Program-made: the position numbers and the translations under genes
The notes under the pieces: generated by a model
What the model saw: only the letters and a program-made list of their open reading frames with translations
What the model was told of the DNA's origin: nothing
The model's database searches: none
Shown here: positions 19,643 to 30,900 of the stretch, in pieces
Layout of the letters: the number at the start of each line of letters is the position of its first letter
Numbering within the stretch: the stretch's first letter is position 1
Source of the DNA: Tritrichomonas musculus
Lineage: Eukaryota > Parabasalia > Tritrichomonadida > Tritrichomonadidae
Direction of reading: 5' to 3'
Assembly (NCBI GenBank): GCA_039105265.1
Contig: JAPFFF010000001.1
Coordinates: 8,308,001-8,372,000 of the forward strand
DNA: 64,000 nucleotides

Positions 19643-20572
19643 ATGAGAAACACTATAGAACAACAATATTTGAAAGAGTTAGAAGATGAGAAGATGTTTA
19701 TGAAGAAACACGATGTTACGATTAAGTCTGTTAAAGCAGATAACGATAAAGTAGATTCTGTAGTGAAAACCATTAATGATAGTTATGATAAGTTACAAGA
19801 AGAGGTACAAGAGTCTAAACAGTTGCGTATGCATCTACGTAGTTACTTAGTTACCGAGTTAATGAAACCTAAAACTTATCACAAGAGATTGTTGGATATG
19901 GAAGTTAATATTAAGATGTACGTATATGGGTTTCGAGATATATCTACCAAGTGTCGTACACGATATCTACTAGCTGTAAGTCCAGAGAACAAATTAACAA
20001 CATCGACTCTATTATTGTTATACCCAGCAGATCGAGAACTGAAAGACTTCATTGTTGGTCGTGGTGGAATAGAATTCACACATGAAAATGAGGGGTATAA
20101 ATTAGATGAAACCAAAAAGATCTGTGGAAGAGATACCGGATTATGGTGTTTCATTATCGAAAAGCATGGTACTGCATACAAAAAGACCAAGAATCTACAA
20201 CCTGTAATGGATGTTGTAGATGTGTACGATTATTTTCGAAAAGAAGATGAAGGTGTGGATAAAGTATATGAAACCTCTACTGCAGATGCAGAATATAATA
20301 GATCGACGGCGAAAGAATATATCAACGAGTTCTTTAAACACAAGTACATTAACAGTAATAAGCTTCATAAGATCGATGAGATGGTTAAAGAAGGTGATGT
20401 CGTCGAAGTACTAGATTGTTACGCTTGGAAATATACATACTTACTTAAATGTCGAATTAACGATAATATCATCGAATGCAAGTCCAACAAGTGGATGGAT
20501 GATATATTGAAAGATCGAGAGAGTGTGTTTAAAATGTGTTACCGGTATCGAAAAGAGACATCCAATTGCTAA
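19643..20572 (+). CDS. Unknown island protein, 309 codons
   Basis: Same strand and same codon style as the preceding island gene, 339 bp behind it. Much of that gap also looks coding in base usage. Residues 1-75 are a charged coiled coil (QQYLKELEDEKMFMKKHD through YDKLQEEVQESKQLR). A mixed alpha/beta part follows (RTRYLLAVSPENKLTTSTLL, GLWCFIIEKHG), and a Lys-rich C-terminus. No motif allows naming. It may belong functionally to the initiator-like gene upstream. The ATG at 19643 may not be the original start. Confidence 0.4.
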   Translation: MRNTIEQQYLKELEDEKMFMKKHDVTIKSVKADNDKVDSVVKTINDSYDKLQEEVQESKQLRMHLRSYLVTELMKPKTYHKRLLDMEVNIKMYVYGFRDISTKCRTRYLLAVSPENKLTTSTLLLLYPADRELKDFIVGRGGIEFTHENEGYKLDETKKICGRDTGLWCFIIEKHGTAYKKTKNLQPVMDVVDVYDYFRKEDEGVDKVYETSTADAEYNRSTAKEYINEFFKHKYINSNKLHKIDEMVKEGDVVEVLDCYAWKYTYLLKCRINDNIIECKSNKWMDDILKDRESVFKMCYRYRKETSNC

Positions 20573-20630
20573 ACGAAAGCTAGTATCGTTCGTGTTATAA
20601 TGTGAATATAGAATTGTTTTTGTGTGATAA

Positions 20631-21017
20631 ATGTATAGGTTTAATTCCATCGAAATGAGTAAGAACAAGAACACATCACAACCAACTCTCGAAGAGATAT
20701 ATACTACCGATGACTTAGTATTACTTAAACGATCTACCACCGAGTTAGCAGCTAAACAAGATTACAAAACCCTCAACACTCAGTTTCGTCGTAATCCAAA
20801 TACTAGCAAGTTCGATACAAGAACACTTAACGAAGATATACCACAATCGACAAAACGATTCACCAAACGTAATGGTAAGCTCTGTAACGTATCACGAACA
20901 GTTCCACAAAAGAGTACCGATCCGGTAGAGAGTGATACATACACATACAAGTCCAGATACTATGATCCACATACCAAATCATTTAAGTATGTCACTAGAA
21001 TACAATCCAAATACTAA
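20631..21017 (+). CDS. Small island protein of unknown function
   Basis: The open stretch is 128 codons, 58 bp after the 19643 gene. A second ATG at 20655 (MSKNKNTSQPTLEEIYTTDD) is the likelier start. The product is polar, rich in Thr, Lys and Arg (DYKTLNTQFRRNPNTSKFDT, YTYKSRYYDPHTKSFKYVTR), and looks disordered and basic, as in a nucleic-acid-binding protein. No family is recognised. Codons match the island, not the host. Confidence 0.4.
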   Translation: MYRFNSIEMSKNKNTSQPTLEEIYTTDDLVLLKRSTTELAAKQDYKTLNTQFRRNPNTSKFDTRTLNEDIPQSTKRFTKRNGKLCNVSRTVPQKSTDPVESDTYTYKSRYYDPHTKSFKYVTRIQSKY

Positions 21018-21325
21018 GTGAATCACTCCATTGGTAACATATCTATTTTTGATCGATTACATCATATACAGATGCAACATATGCGGATATATCTTATCGA
21101 TTACATCATATGCCGATATATCATATGCGATTACATCTTGTCGATCACATCACATCTAGTACAACACATGCATATATATCTTATGCGGATGTATCATATA
21201 CGGATACATATTTTCGGATACATCATATGCGGATGCATCATATACAGTTTCATCTTATCGAGTACACATTATCGAACATATCATTATCGAAATCGATCAG
21301 AATCACTCATGAATCACTCGTTTGG
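21018..21325. repeat. Degenerate short-repeat tract in the island
   Basis: Non-coding, built from variants of cggatacatcatatg and gattacatctt in loose tandem. Two overlapping frames of 75-103 codons here (rich in His/Ile/Tyr/Arg) only reflect the repeats. It leads into the inverted repeat at 21326. Confidence 0.5.
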
Positions 21326-22168
21326 TTAAGGGGGTAGATCTAACTATAAACCTACTTATGATGTTAACTGTGCGAATTTGATCCATATTTGATACGTTTT
21401 CGATACATTTAGACCATCATATAACGATTCATCTCTTAACGATAAATCACATACGATCCATCTATTTTTTGGTCGATGATGAATATAATTGGATGGTTCA
21501 TCGCATACGGATACAACACTTGAGGATAAATCATATATGGATACAACATCATCATGCAGATGCGTCATCACATACGGATACAACATTGACGGATACATAT
21601 GGTCGATAACAGTCGGTCGATAACAGTTGGACGATAGCGGTCGAATCGATAACAGTCGGTCACTAACAATGAACCATTAACAGTCCAATCGATAACAATC
21701 GATCACTAACAACGAATCATTAACAGTCGAGTTGATTCCAAATATAAGTGAATGATTCATCTTATTGCATTGCATACGAATACATCTTATCGATAGCAGT
21801 CGAATCGATAACAGTCGATCACTAACAATGAACCATTAACCGTCGAATCGATAACAATGAACCATTAGCAGTCGATCACTAACAATGAACCATTAACAAT
21901 CGAATCGATAACAGTTGGTCGATAACAGTAGAGTCGATAACAATGAACCATTAACAGTTGATCGATAGCAGTCGAGTCGATAACAGTCGATCACTAACAA
22001 TGAACCATTAACAATCGAATCGATAACAGTTGGCCGACAACAGCATCGATATCGAATTCATCCATCATAGTTTAAACCATATGAATCGACTGTTAATTTG
22101 CTTATTTTTGGATCAAATTCGCATAGTTAGAATCATAAGTAGGTTTATAGTTAGATCTACCCCCTTAA
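21326..22168. mobile_element. 843-bp inverted repeat with satellite-like core
   Basis: The ends are ttaagggggtagatctaact onward at 21326 and its complement ending at 22168. The first 37 bp match perfectly, and similarity continues to about 63 bp (…gcgaatttgatcc). The core (about 21600-22040) is a degenerate tandem array of cgataacagtcg, cactaacaatgaacc and attaacagtcg words. TTAA flanks both ends, as in elements that target TTAA. However, a weaker inverted match (cgatcagaatca, atgaatcac) extends some 40 bp outside, so the structure may be a larger palindrome of the island. Confidence 0.6.
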
Positions 22169-23669
22169 CTTATGACGTGATTCATAATGATTCTGATCGA
22201 TAACGAAACCTCTACGATTATAACTTAACGAATCATTAACGATAAACCATGAACAGATCCAACTATATGGTTTCGATATTGATCGACGATACCAAAACTA
22301 TATTCTCCAGTATTGGATTCGCATGTGAAACTCGTTAAAAGTGATTAAAGTTGGTATTAGTTAGTGTTGTCGATTATGTAAGTGTTAATGCAATTTCGCG
22401 CAAATGTAGATGCCCGTATTTGCCCTTTTCTGCCCGAAATTTTAGTTTTTCCGGGTAACGTACTCGTGCCAGTGCCCGTATGGTATCCCTGTTTAGAACT
22501 CTAAGCCTACTGTAAAACACATAAAATTCGATTCATTGAAAATAGCATTGACTAAAAAAATAAACTAATACTTATCTCAAATATTTATATTTATTTTATT
22601 TGTAAAATCTCTAAAACTATAAGAATTTAATAGAGTACGCCGAAATAGTGAATTGTTATTTGAAAAAAGTATCAATAATGAAAAAGCATAAGTTATTCCA
22701 AAGAAAATAAGTTTTTTATATTCAAACTTGTTAAATAAAGAAAAATAAAACTGTATGAAATAACTCTTCCTTTTTGTTCAACGTGAGTTTTTCTAAATAA
22801 TCAAAAAATTCGATAGGTAATTGTTTTTATTCAAAAAAATTTTTTTTTCAGAAAAGTTTGTTTTTCAAAAAAAACTATTTTTTTCAATAAATGTTTGTGA
22901 TTTAGAAAAAAATGTTTTTCCAAGTTTTTTATATGAAATTCGATTTTATTTATTTAATTCAGTATTGAATGAAAAGCCAAATAATTTCAGCTCATAATGA
23001 TCTTATTCTTATTTACTTAAAATACCAAAGAATGTAATTTACAATAAATATTGTGTTTATTTTGAATATATTTATGATTGGTCATTAGTTTTTTAAACAT
23101 ATCATTTTAATTTCGGAATGATCAATATTCTGCTTTAACAATATGATTTTTAAAAATATATATCAAATAAATTATAAACTTTATATAATTGAATTCATTG
23201 CATTATTCAAGAACGGGAAATCTATTTTCTTTTTTTCCCAATTTTTTTATCATATGCCACCTCAACTAACTAATATAACTTCCAACCTGTAATTTTTTGG
23301 CCTATTGTTCATAAAAATCATTAATCTGTATTGGTTTGATTAATAAGAAAATTTATTTTTCTAAAGAAACAAAAATCGTTTTCCCAATTGGATTATAAAT
23401 TTGTAAAACTTATTTTTTTTAGAAAAATATTACTAACAAAATAAACTCAAATACTAAAAAAAGAAGAAACTTGATTTTTTAAAAAAATATTTTTTATTGA
23501 AAATATCATGTTTTTTGTAATTCTCCACTTTTTCTGAAAAAAAGTTAGTTATTGTAAAATACTGATTGTCCAAGAAAAATTTTCTCATTTTTTTATATCA
23601 AATGTCTTTTTTTTTTTTTTTTTTTTTTATAATAATAATAAATAATAATAATATTTATATTTTTGTTAA

Positions 23670-25071
23670 TACCCCCTCCTCGCTACAAATGGTTATTTTT
23701 TGATACGTTATTTTTTCGTTATTTTTTTGAATGAAATTGAGAGAGAAAATTGAATAAGAAAAACGTACAAAAAACAAAAATTAATAATAAATACTGAAGA
23801 AAAAGAGTTTTCAAAAAATAAATATACCTTTTATTAACTACATGCAAAGATGCTTATATGATAAAAAAATGAAGGAAAAAAAAAGAGGTAAAAATGATAT
23901 TATTTTAATAATGTGATAAAAGAAAAGAGTTATGAAAGGTTTTCATATCCCTTAATATTATATGCTCTGAGTATTTAATGTTTTTATATTTACTTAAATA
24001 CGGTCCTAAAAATTTTCCTGATTTACTGATAATAAATTGCAAATATCTTATTCGGCTTTGAATCTTTTAAAAACTGTTATGAGAAAATAAAAATAAGTTT
24101 TAAAGGTGATAATAACTATCGAAACAGAAATTGAAAATTTTGATTTTTCTTCCAAAATATAATATTATTTGCAAATTTTAGAGAGAAGTAAAAGATATGC
24201 GAGCATGGTTCTATATTATATTTTGGAAGAAAAAAAAGCACGATTAAAAAAGCAAATAAAATTTTGAGGTTTCTCTAAAGAATTTAAGGTTAGAATAAAA
24301 ATGAATTTTTTTTGTAAATGCAAAGTATATAACGAAATTTTTATTAGCAGTATCGATTTCTTGGTAGGTTTATTGAATAAAATCATCGAATTTGAGAGAT
24401 TTGTTTTTTGATATTTGATTAATTGGAAACAGCCTTTAATAAATAAGTAAAAACAAAAAAAAAATGGTTATATAACAAATTAAAAAAGAAAATTAATTGA
24501 GAAAAAAAGCAATTTATATATATAAAACTAGGTGAATCTTGGATTTTCTAAAATAGGAGGAAATAAGAAAGAAGCTAGGTTGAAAGTAAAACAAATAAAG
24601 AGATATAGGAAACTCTTGAGGAAAAAAAAGAGTATTTTCTGTAAAAAAAGGCTCGACAAGTAAAATGTAATTTTGAAAATAAGACAAAAACATGCTACAA
24701 AGGTTCTAATAAAACATTAAATGAATCTCTATCGATTAGTTGACGAGTAAATGCGAAAAAAAAGCTTGTATAATGGAAATTGCGTTTGAAAAATTGCTTT
24801 TGCTTTTGTAAATAATGGACTTCTTGTCACTTTTTGGTTATTTTATCGTCAAAATTTTATGAAAATTTATTGTCATTCTCTTTGTTTTATTGTAAATATT
24901 TAAAAAATATTTCATTTATTTGATTTTATTTAAAAGAAATTGAATATTTTTATGAGTATTTATGAGGAGAAAAAAATGTTAACCATAAAAAAATTATTTT
25001 TTTCAGGTTAACAAAAAACTTGTTAACATATAACGTACATGAAAATAACCATTTGTAGCGAGTTGGGGGTA
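23670..25071. mobile_element. Nested 1.4-kb TIR element with TACCCCC ends
   Basis: The left end taccccctcctcgctacaaa (23670) and right end ttgtagcgagttgggggta (to 25071) form TIRs of about 30 bp with two mismatches, and partial similarity continues around the acgtta words further in. TA borders both ends, consistent with a TA target duplication. The interior is non-coding. A lone related end lies at about 34650-34763, so the family is present more than once. Confidence 0.6.
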
Positions 25072-25266
25072 TATGAGAAATTTAATGATTTCTAAAATAA
25101 AATATGTATATAATGGCGAAAAAAAATCTTTTTGACTTTCTTCATTGGTTTGTAAAATATTATTTTGCTGATCATTTGTATAATCGATGTCGTTCTTATA
25201 AATTCGGTCCATAAAAACAAACTTTTATTTGAGTAAAAAAAATCCTTGTCACTTTTATAAATTTTC

Positions 25267-25888
25267 TAGAAGGGTAGAAACTAGCGAATTTATAATAAGT
25301 ATGGTTATAATTAATATTTTTTACTTATTGACAGATAATAAATTTAAATTATTAATTATGTTATATTTAATGCGCTAGAAAACAAGATATTACTATAAAA
25401 AATGATGACTTTTGAATTCAAATGCTGATCGTAATAGGCAAATTTTTAACTTTGAATAATTTTGTTATAACTTTTCTATAAAAAGCATTTTATTAATCAT
25501 TTATATCATAAAATATATCATATATTTGCTTTTTGGTTGGTATAAATTGGATTTTATTGCCTAATAAAGTTGGACTTAGCTATTGTAAATAAAATTAGAT
25601 ATGAAATTTTTTTGATGATTTGATGAAATGAAGCTCCAAAACATAAAATATCCTATTGAATATTGATAATCATCGTTAGAAATTTATATTTTTAAAAAAA
25701 TTAACTTAAATAAGTAAATCATATTTCTATTACGAAAAATGTAGCCCACCAAATTCAGTGAAATTTAGCCATCAGAAAATGCATATATAATAAAGATGAT
25801 TTTATCAATATTTCAAAAATTTGTTATGAAATTGGAGAGAAAAGAAAGATTTGAAATTGAGAGGAAATCATGTAAAGTTCTCAATTCT
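25267..25888 (+). repeat. Dispersed repeat R1, uninterrupted copy
   Basis: About 620 bp that recur at 34801-36438 with high similarity (tagaaggg, gaaactagcgaatttata, atgctgatcgt, ataggcaaatttttaact, through tgtaaagttctcaattct). This copy lacks the 1-kb insert seen in the other and shows the empty site at 25388-25389 (aagatattactataaaa). It is non-coding and its family is unknown. It begins with a loose hairpin between ctagcg (about 25280) and cgctag (about 25374). Confidence 0.7.
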
Positions 25889-27090
25889 GATTTTAAAAAA
25901 CATAAATTTCTCATTTAAAACAATAATTATAATAAATCTAATAGATCAAAAATTTTATTATATTTGTGCTTAATAAAAATTCAAACAATAAATATAAAAT
26001 ATTCAAAATCAATCGTTTTTCGAAATCAAAATTTTGAAAAAATTATAAACGGTTTAGTGTCTACCGTTCTAATTTTCTATCAAATATTTTAGAATAAATA
26101 ATTATTTTTATTTCCTCATAATTTTCATGTGTTTTTTTATAATTAATTAATTTTTACTGAAATAAATATATTAAAGATTAAAGGATATTATTTTTACTGA
26201 TTATATCAAACTTATTTCCAATATAAACAGCAATTAATAATTATAATAATTTAAATTATTATTGAAAATTTCATAATAATATAAAATAAACCTTTCAATA
26301 TTATTTTAAACATTCATTTGAACTTTTCGATTATATTTTAAACATTCATTTGATCTTTATTGGAACTTTTTCTCAACTTTCACCTCAATTACGAAGTCGT
26401 ATTCCCAAAAATAATTCATATCAAAAGCTAGCTTTCATCAAAATTTGATGTTATATCTCTACCATAAAAATTGCTATATAGAGATGACCAAGCCGAAATC
26501 TAGGTACAATATTTTAAATTTATTTTCAAAATACGGCAATATCCGCAAAATTAATTAGAATTTTTTTTGATTTTCTATACATATTTCATAAATCAGATAA
26601 AGAATCAAGTTATATTTATATTATGGAGTACATGTTATATTCATTCAGCAATGATTACTAATAGCATGTTTTTACTAACCTACTCCCTTTCTTTGAGAAC
26701 GAGTCCAAAATTGGGAAAAGTTTTTTTACTCTATGAAAAAGTTAATAAAAGTTTAACTTTTTAAAAACTTTATTTTTTTTTGAGTTGTTTTTAATCGTTT
26801 TGGGAAAAGTATTTTTGAACTAAATTTTTATCTTTGGGGTCACTGGTTCGATTCCCATCCAAGGTCAAAATTATTTGAGTAATTTTTTCGTGGACAATCA
26901 GTATATGATAATATTCAAAAAACACCAATTTTTCAACAAAAACAAAGTTTTTATTTGGAAATGTTATTAAAAATACAAAAAGAATAGTATACCGAAAATA
27001 TGGCGCTTTTTTGACTTTGTTAATTTTTTCAAAAAAGAAAACGCTATTTCGGCGTACTCTAATGAGAAAAAAAAAAAAAAAAAAAAAAAA

Positions 27091-27809
27091 GGGAAATCGG
27101 ATTTGCCCGTAGCAGTTAAGGTCAAAATTGGCCTCTATCGTTCTTCAGAAAATAAAAGCTTGGAACTTTTTTGCATTTTTACAAAAAATACCATGAGTAG
27201 CTACTCATGCTTTTTTTCTATATAAAAAAAATATAAACGAATTATTTTATTTTAAGTTAGAATTAGTCTTTATTTTAAGAATTTCTTAATGAGTATACAA
27301 TCACAGAAGTTTTATACGCCATTATTTAATTATTATAATGTATTTAATTCCGTATGATCAAACTTTTCGATGATATTATTAATATTTGAAAATATTTACA
27401 ATTAAAATCAATAAATAATCTAATTGGCATAAACAATACTGTATTATATTTATTTTTATGCATCAAAATTGTGAATTTGACTTCTACTTAATAAATATAT
27501 CATATATAATTTAGATGATAATTTTCGTTTTCTTTGCTAGTAAGTAACCAAAAGAATGATTAATTATACTAATTCTTTTGCGATCGTATGCTCATTAAGA
27601 AATGCTTAAGATAAAGACTAATTCTAACTTAAAATAAAATAATTCGTTTATATTTTTTTTATATAGAAAAAAAGCATGAGTAGCTACTCATGGTATTTTT
27701 TGTAAAAATGCAAAAAAGTTCCAAGCTTTTATTTTCTGAAGAACGATAGAGGCCAATTTTGACCTTAACTGCTACGCGCAAATCCGATTACGGGCAAATC
27801 CGATTTCCC
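27091..27809. mobile_element. 719-bp foldback element with arms over 200 bp
   Basis: gggaaatcggatttgcccgt onward (27091 to about 27295) is repeated nearly perfectly in inverted form at about 27586-27809. The arms include the palindrome catgagtagctactcatg. The right arm carries one extra copy of a 17-bp unit (aatcggatttgcccgta-like) that is single in the left arm. A-tracts flank both sides (27066-27090 and 27810-27828). The spacer of about 290 bp is AT-rich and non-coding. Such foldback elements would form a strong cruciform or a long hairpin RNA. It ends some 130 bp before the giant ubiquitin-like gene. Confidence 0.8.
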
Positions 27810-27939
27810 AAAAAAAAAAAAAAAAAAAATATGAATTCCCTTAATTCAAATATTTTAAAAAATTCAATAAAAAAATTTTGTTAACGATTATATTTTGAGC
27901 AATTTTCTAAACAAAAAATGTCAAATAAACCAATTACAA

Positions 27940-30900
27940 ATGAGTATTTCTTTTACAGCTATAAATCAAAAAGGTAATGAAGAAAAGAAAATCGATTGTA
28001 AACCAAATGACAAAATCTCACAATTAAAAGAAACTTTGAAATTTGCAAAACTTAATAAATATGTATTTACTAAACTTGAAGGACAACTTATTGATGAGAA
28101 TCAATTATGCAGTGAATTAAAAGATCAAGTAATTTATGTTGTTGCTGATGTAGCAAAAAGGATTAATATTCGTATTTTTCCTGAAGAAGGAGATGATGAT
28201 GACCAATCTGAAGTAGTTCTTCAAATTAAAATGTCATCAACAACACATCATCTAAAAGAATCCCTACTAACAAAAAAATGGAAATCAAAACCTGAAGACT
28301 TGAAGGAAAACAACATTGAAATAAAATGCGGAGAAAATATTCTAAAAGACAATGATTATATTTTTTGCCAAAATAATGATAGCGATTGCTTTGATGCTTA
28401 TATTCACAAGAATCTAACAAATGATAAAAATGACGACAAAGATGATGAAGGAAAGAAGCCAACTACAGAAAAAAGAAAAAGTTCTAGAAGCTTTAAGCCA
28501 AAAATAGTCGAACCACCTAAAAATTATTACTTTATTAATTTTGATGGAAAACCATTTACACTCAATCTTGAATCAAATCAAACATTCTCACAAATTAATG
28601 AAATGGATGAACTTAAATCTCAGGATATTGCTTTTGTTGCCGACGATGGCGATATTATTAAATTGGAGTCCAAAATATCTGATTACAAAGAGGCTCAAAA
28701 AAAAGACACACCAATTCATATTCAAATTTTATATTTGATTCATGTTATATATGAAGATTCGGAGAAAGCTCCAAAAGAATATCATCATCCTTTTAGATCT
28801 GATCAGACAGTTGACGATGTTTTAAAATCATATGCAAAAGTTGATAAAAGCCGTAGAGAGTTAAAATATGAAAATACGAAAATTGAGCCTGAAATTAAAT
28901 TATCAAAGATCGATTATAGAAAAGGCGAACCTCTTTTGGTAATAATTCATCCTTCTAGATATTACTTTAAAATAGATGAAACTGATGAAGAATTTGATCT
29001 TCCACTAGTCGATGATTTAACAATAAAAGAAGTAATTAAGATAATTCAAGAAAAACAAAATATCAAATCTGATCTTGAAATATATTCTGGTGATGCCTTT
29101 GATAAAGAATTAGTCAATGAAACCGAAACCATATCATCTAGATTTCGTGAATCAGATAAAATTATTATTAAAAAAGTTGATCCCAAATATGAAATCACAT
29201 TTAATGATGAAACAACCACAAAGGTTCTTGATCCAAGTTATACTGTTAAACAGCTACTAGAAAATAAAAAGTATAAGTCAACAGATGAAAGGTGCAAGAT
29301 AGCTGCTCTAAGTGAAGGCAAAATATTAGAAGAAGACCAGATTTTATTTGATCTTCCATCAAGACAAATTAAAATTGAACTATTAGATCCTTTATACTTA
29401 TTTCAAATTGAAGATAATGAGCCTATTAATGTGCCAATTGCAGATGGCACTAAATATGATGAAGCAAAAAATATAATAAAAGATAAATTTGATGAGCTTA
29501 AGGACATTGACGATGAACGAATTATTTTTGAAGTTGAAAATAAAGAAGTTGATTATGATTTTAAATTTAGTCCAGATGTACCTCAAGATGATCCAATTAT
29601 TGTTAAAGTCATTGATCCATCTTATTCGTGGAGAGTTCTAGAGAATTCTGATGATAGAGGTGTTTATACTAATTTTACTTTTCCAACTGAATTTACAATT
29701 GCTGATGCCATTAAGAAAATAGAAGATGAATTTGAGAACAAATGCTCAGTATCTATTATTGAAAAAAATAATAAAAAAGGAAAAGGTATAAAAATTAAGA
29801 AAAATGTTAATATATATGAAGAGTACTATGGAAAATATTTACATATTTGCGTTTTAAAGCGTGACGTTAAATACGCATTCTCTGCAGATGGCGCGCTTGA
29901 TATTAAAAAGAGATTCAATATGAAAGATAAAATTGGCCAAATAGCAAAGTATCTAACTTACAATGCAAAGAAAAAGTCCTTCCAATTTTCGAAAGAAGAA
30001 ATGGCCAGTAGTGTATCTGAACTAAGCATCTGCTTTAAATACAAAAATGTTGACTATAAACATAATGATGAATTCAAAAAGCTCAACTATAACCCTCATG
30101 AAGATGATAAAATTGAGATTTATTTGCTACCTCCGTCTTTCCCGATTTATTCTCTTGAAGATATCATCAATTTTAAAATTGATAGCCACCAATCAATTAA
30201 TGATATCAAAGAAAAAGTTAATACTTTTGAACATTTTATTCTATATGATAAGTTTGAGCCAATTTCAGATGACAAAGATCACACATTTGATGATGAAACA
30301 GTGATTGATTATTTTTCCTATGAAGTGAAAATTGATTTCAAAACAAAAGACAAGGGAAGCTTTAATATTTTTATTAATGATAAAGACATAACCATTGATG
30401 AAATTAAAATGCTGGCCGCTGCTAAAGTTAATGAAGATAAAATTGTTGGACCAGAAAGAGTAAGACTAATATACAAAAGTAAGGAAATTAAACAAAAACT
30501 ATTTAAAGAAATTGAGTATGTAGAAGGCCAATTCATTGATTTTTATATTCAACCAAAGATTATCAATGTTAAGTTTAATGATGGCAGTGAAAGCAAAAAG
30601 ATTATAGTTGACGATTTTGACGATAAAACAGTTGCTGATTTACAAAATAGTATAAATAATGAGAAAGCGTATACCCTCAAATTTAGAGGGAAAGAATTAA
30701 AAAATAGTCAAAACTTATCTACTCTCCATATTCCAAAAGAGGATTATATTTGTGCCGAAATTTCAGAGGAAAGAATACTAGAATTTGAAGGCAATATTAT
30801 TAATTTAGATGATTATGACTTAGACGACGATAAAAATTTAAAGAGCACTCTTCAAAATGAAATTGGAATTGATGTTGATAACACTGAATTTTTATATAAA

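Larger units (their letters stand above)
15691..22500. mobile_element. Foreign-looking island with KilA-N and replication-initiator-like genes (virus- or plasmid-like fossil)
   Basis: Between about 15690 and 22500 the DNA is visibly richer in G and C and full of words such as gataac, ttaacga and cactaac, unlike both flanks. Coding remnants are a KilA-N gene and another fragment on the minus strand (15.7-17.3 kb), and three open stretches on the plus strand (18.2-21.0 kb). KilA-N is typical of large DNA viruses and phages and is also known from trichomonad mobile DNA. No capsid, polymerase B or integrase is recognised, so assignment to Polintons is not supported. The coding content is broken in a few places. 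Two inverted-repeat structures and short tandem repeats lie inside. The left edge is sharp, at the cut host gene; the right edge is placed only by composition. Confidence 0.6.
22631..27061. mobile_element. 4.4-kb TIR element without genes, carrying nested repeats
   Basis: tagagtacgccgaaatag at 22631-22648 is matched perfectly in inverted form at 27044-27061, with weaker similarity continuing inward. With TA taken as the target site, the TIR is 16 bp plus. The interior is very AT-rich with no frame above 70 codons, so it is a non-autonomous or fully decayed DNA transposon. It contains a nested 1.4-kb TIR element (23670-25071) and a dispersed repeat copy (25267-25888). No transposase remnant is recognisable. 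Confidence 0.6.

Noticed and set aside
15691-22500. Calling the island a Polinton/Maverick
   Set aside because: No protein-primed polymerase, integrase, protease or capsid sequence is recognised, and no long terminal repeats bound the island.
24149-24231. Hairpin tcttccaaaatataatatta / its complement as a separate mobile element
   Set aside because: The arms are only about 20 bp apart by some 40 bp, with no target duplication; too small and AT-rich to call.
26838-26870. tRNA-like T-arm: ggttcgattcc resembles a tRNA B box
   Set aside because: The stem bases around the loop pair poorly, there is no matching A box or acceptor strand 60-75 bases upstream, and the DNA there is T-rich. At most a tRNA or SINE relic.
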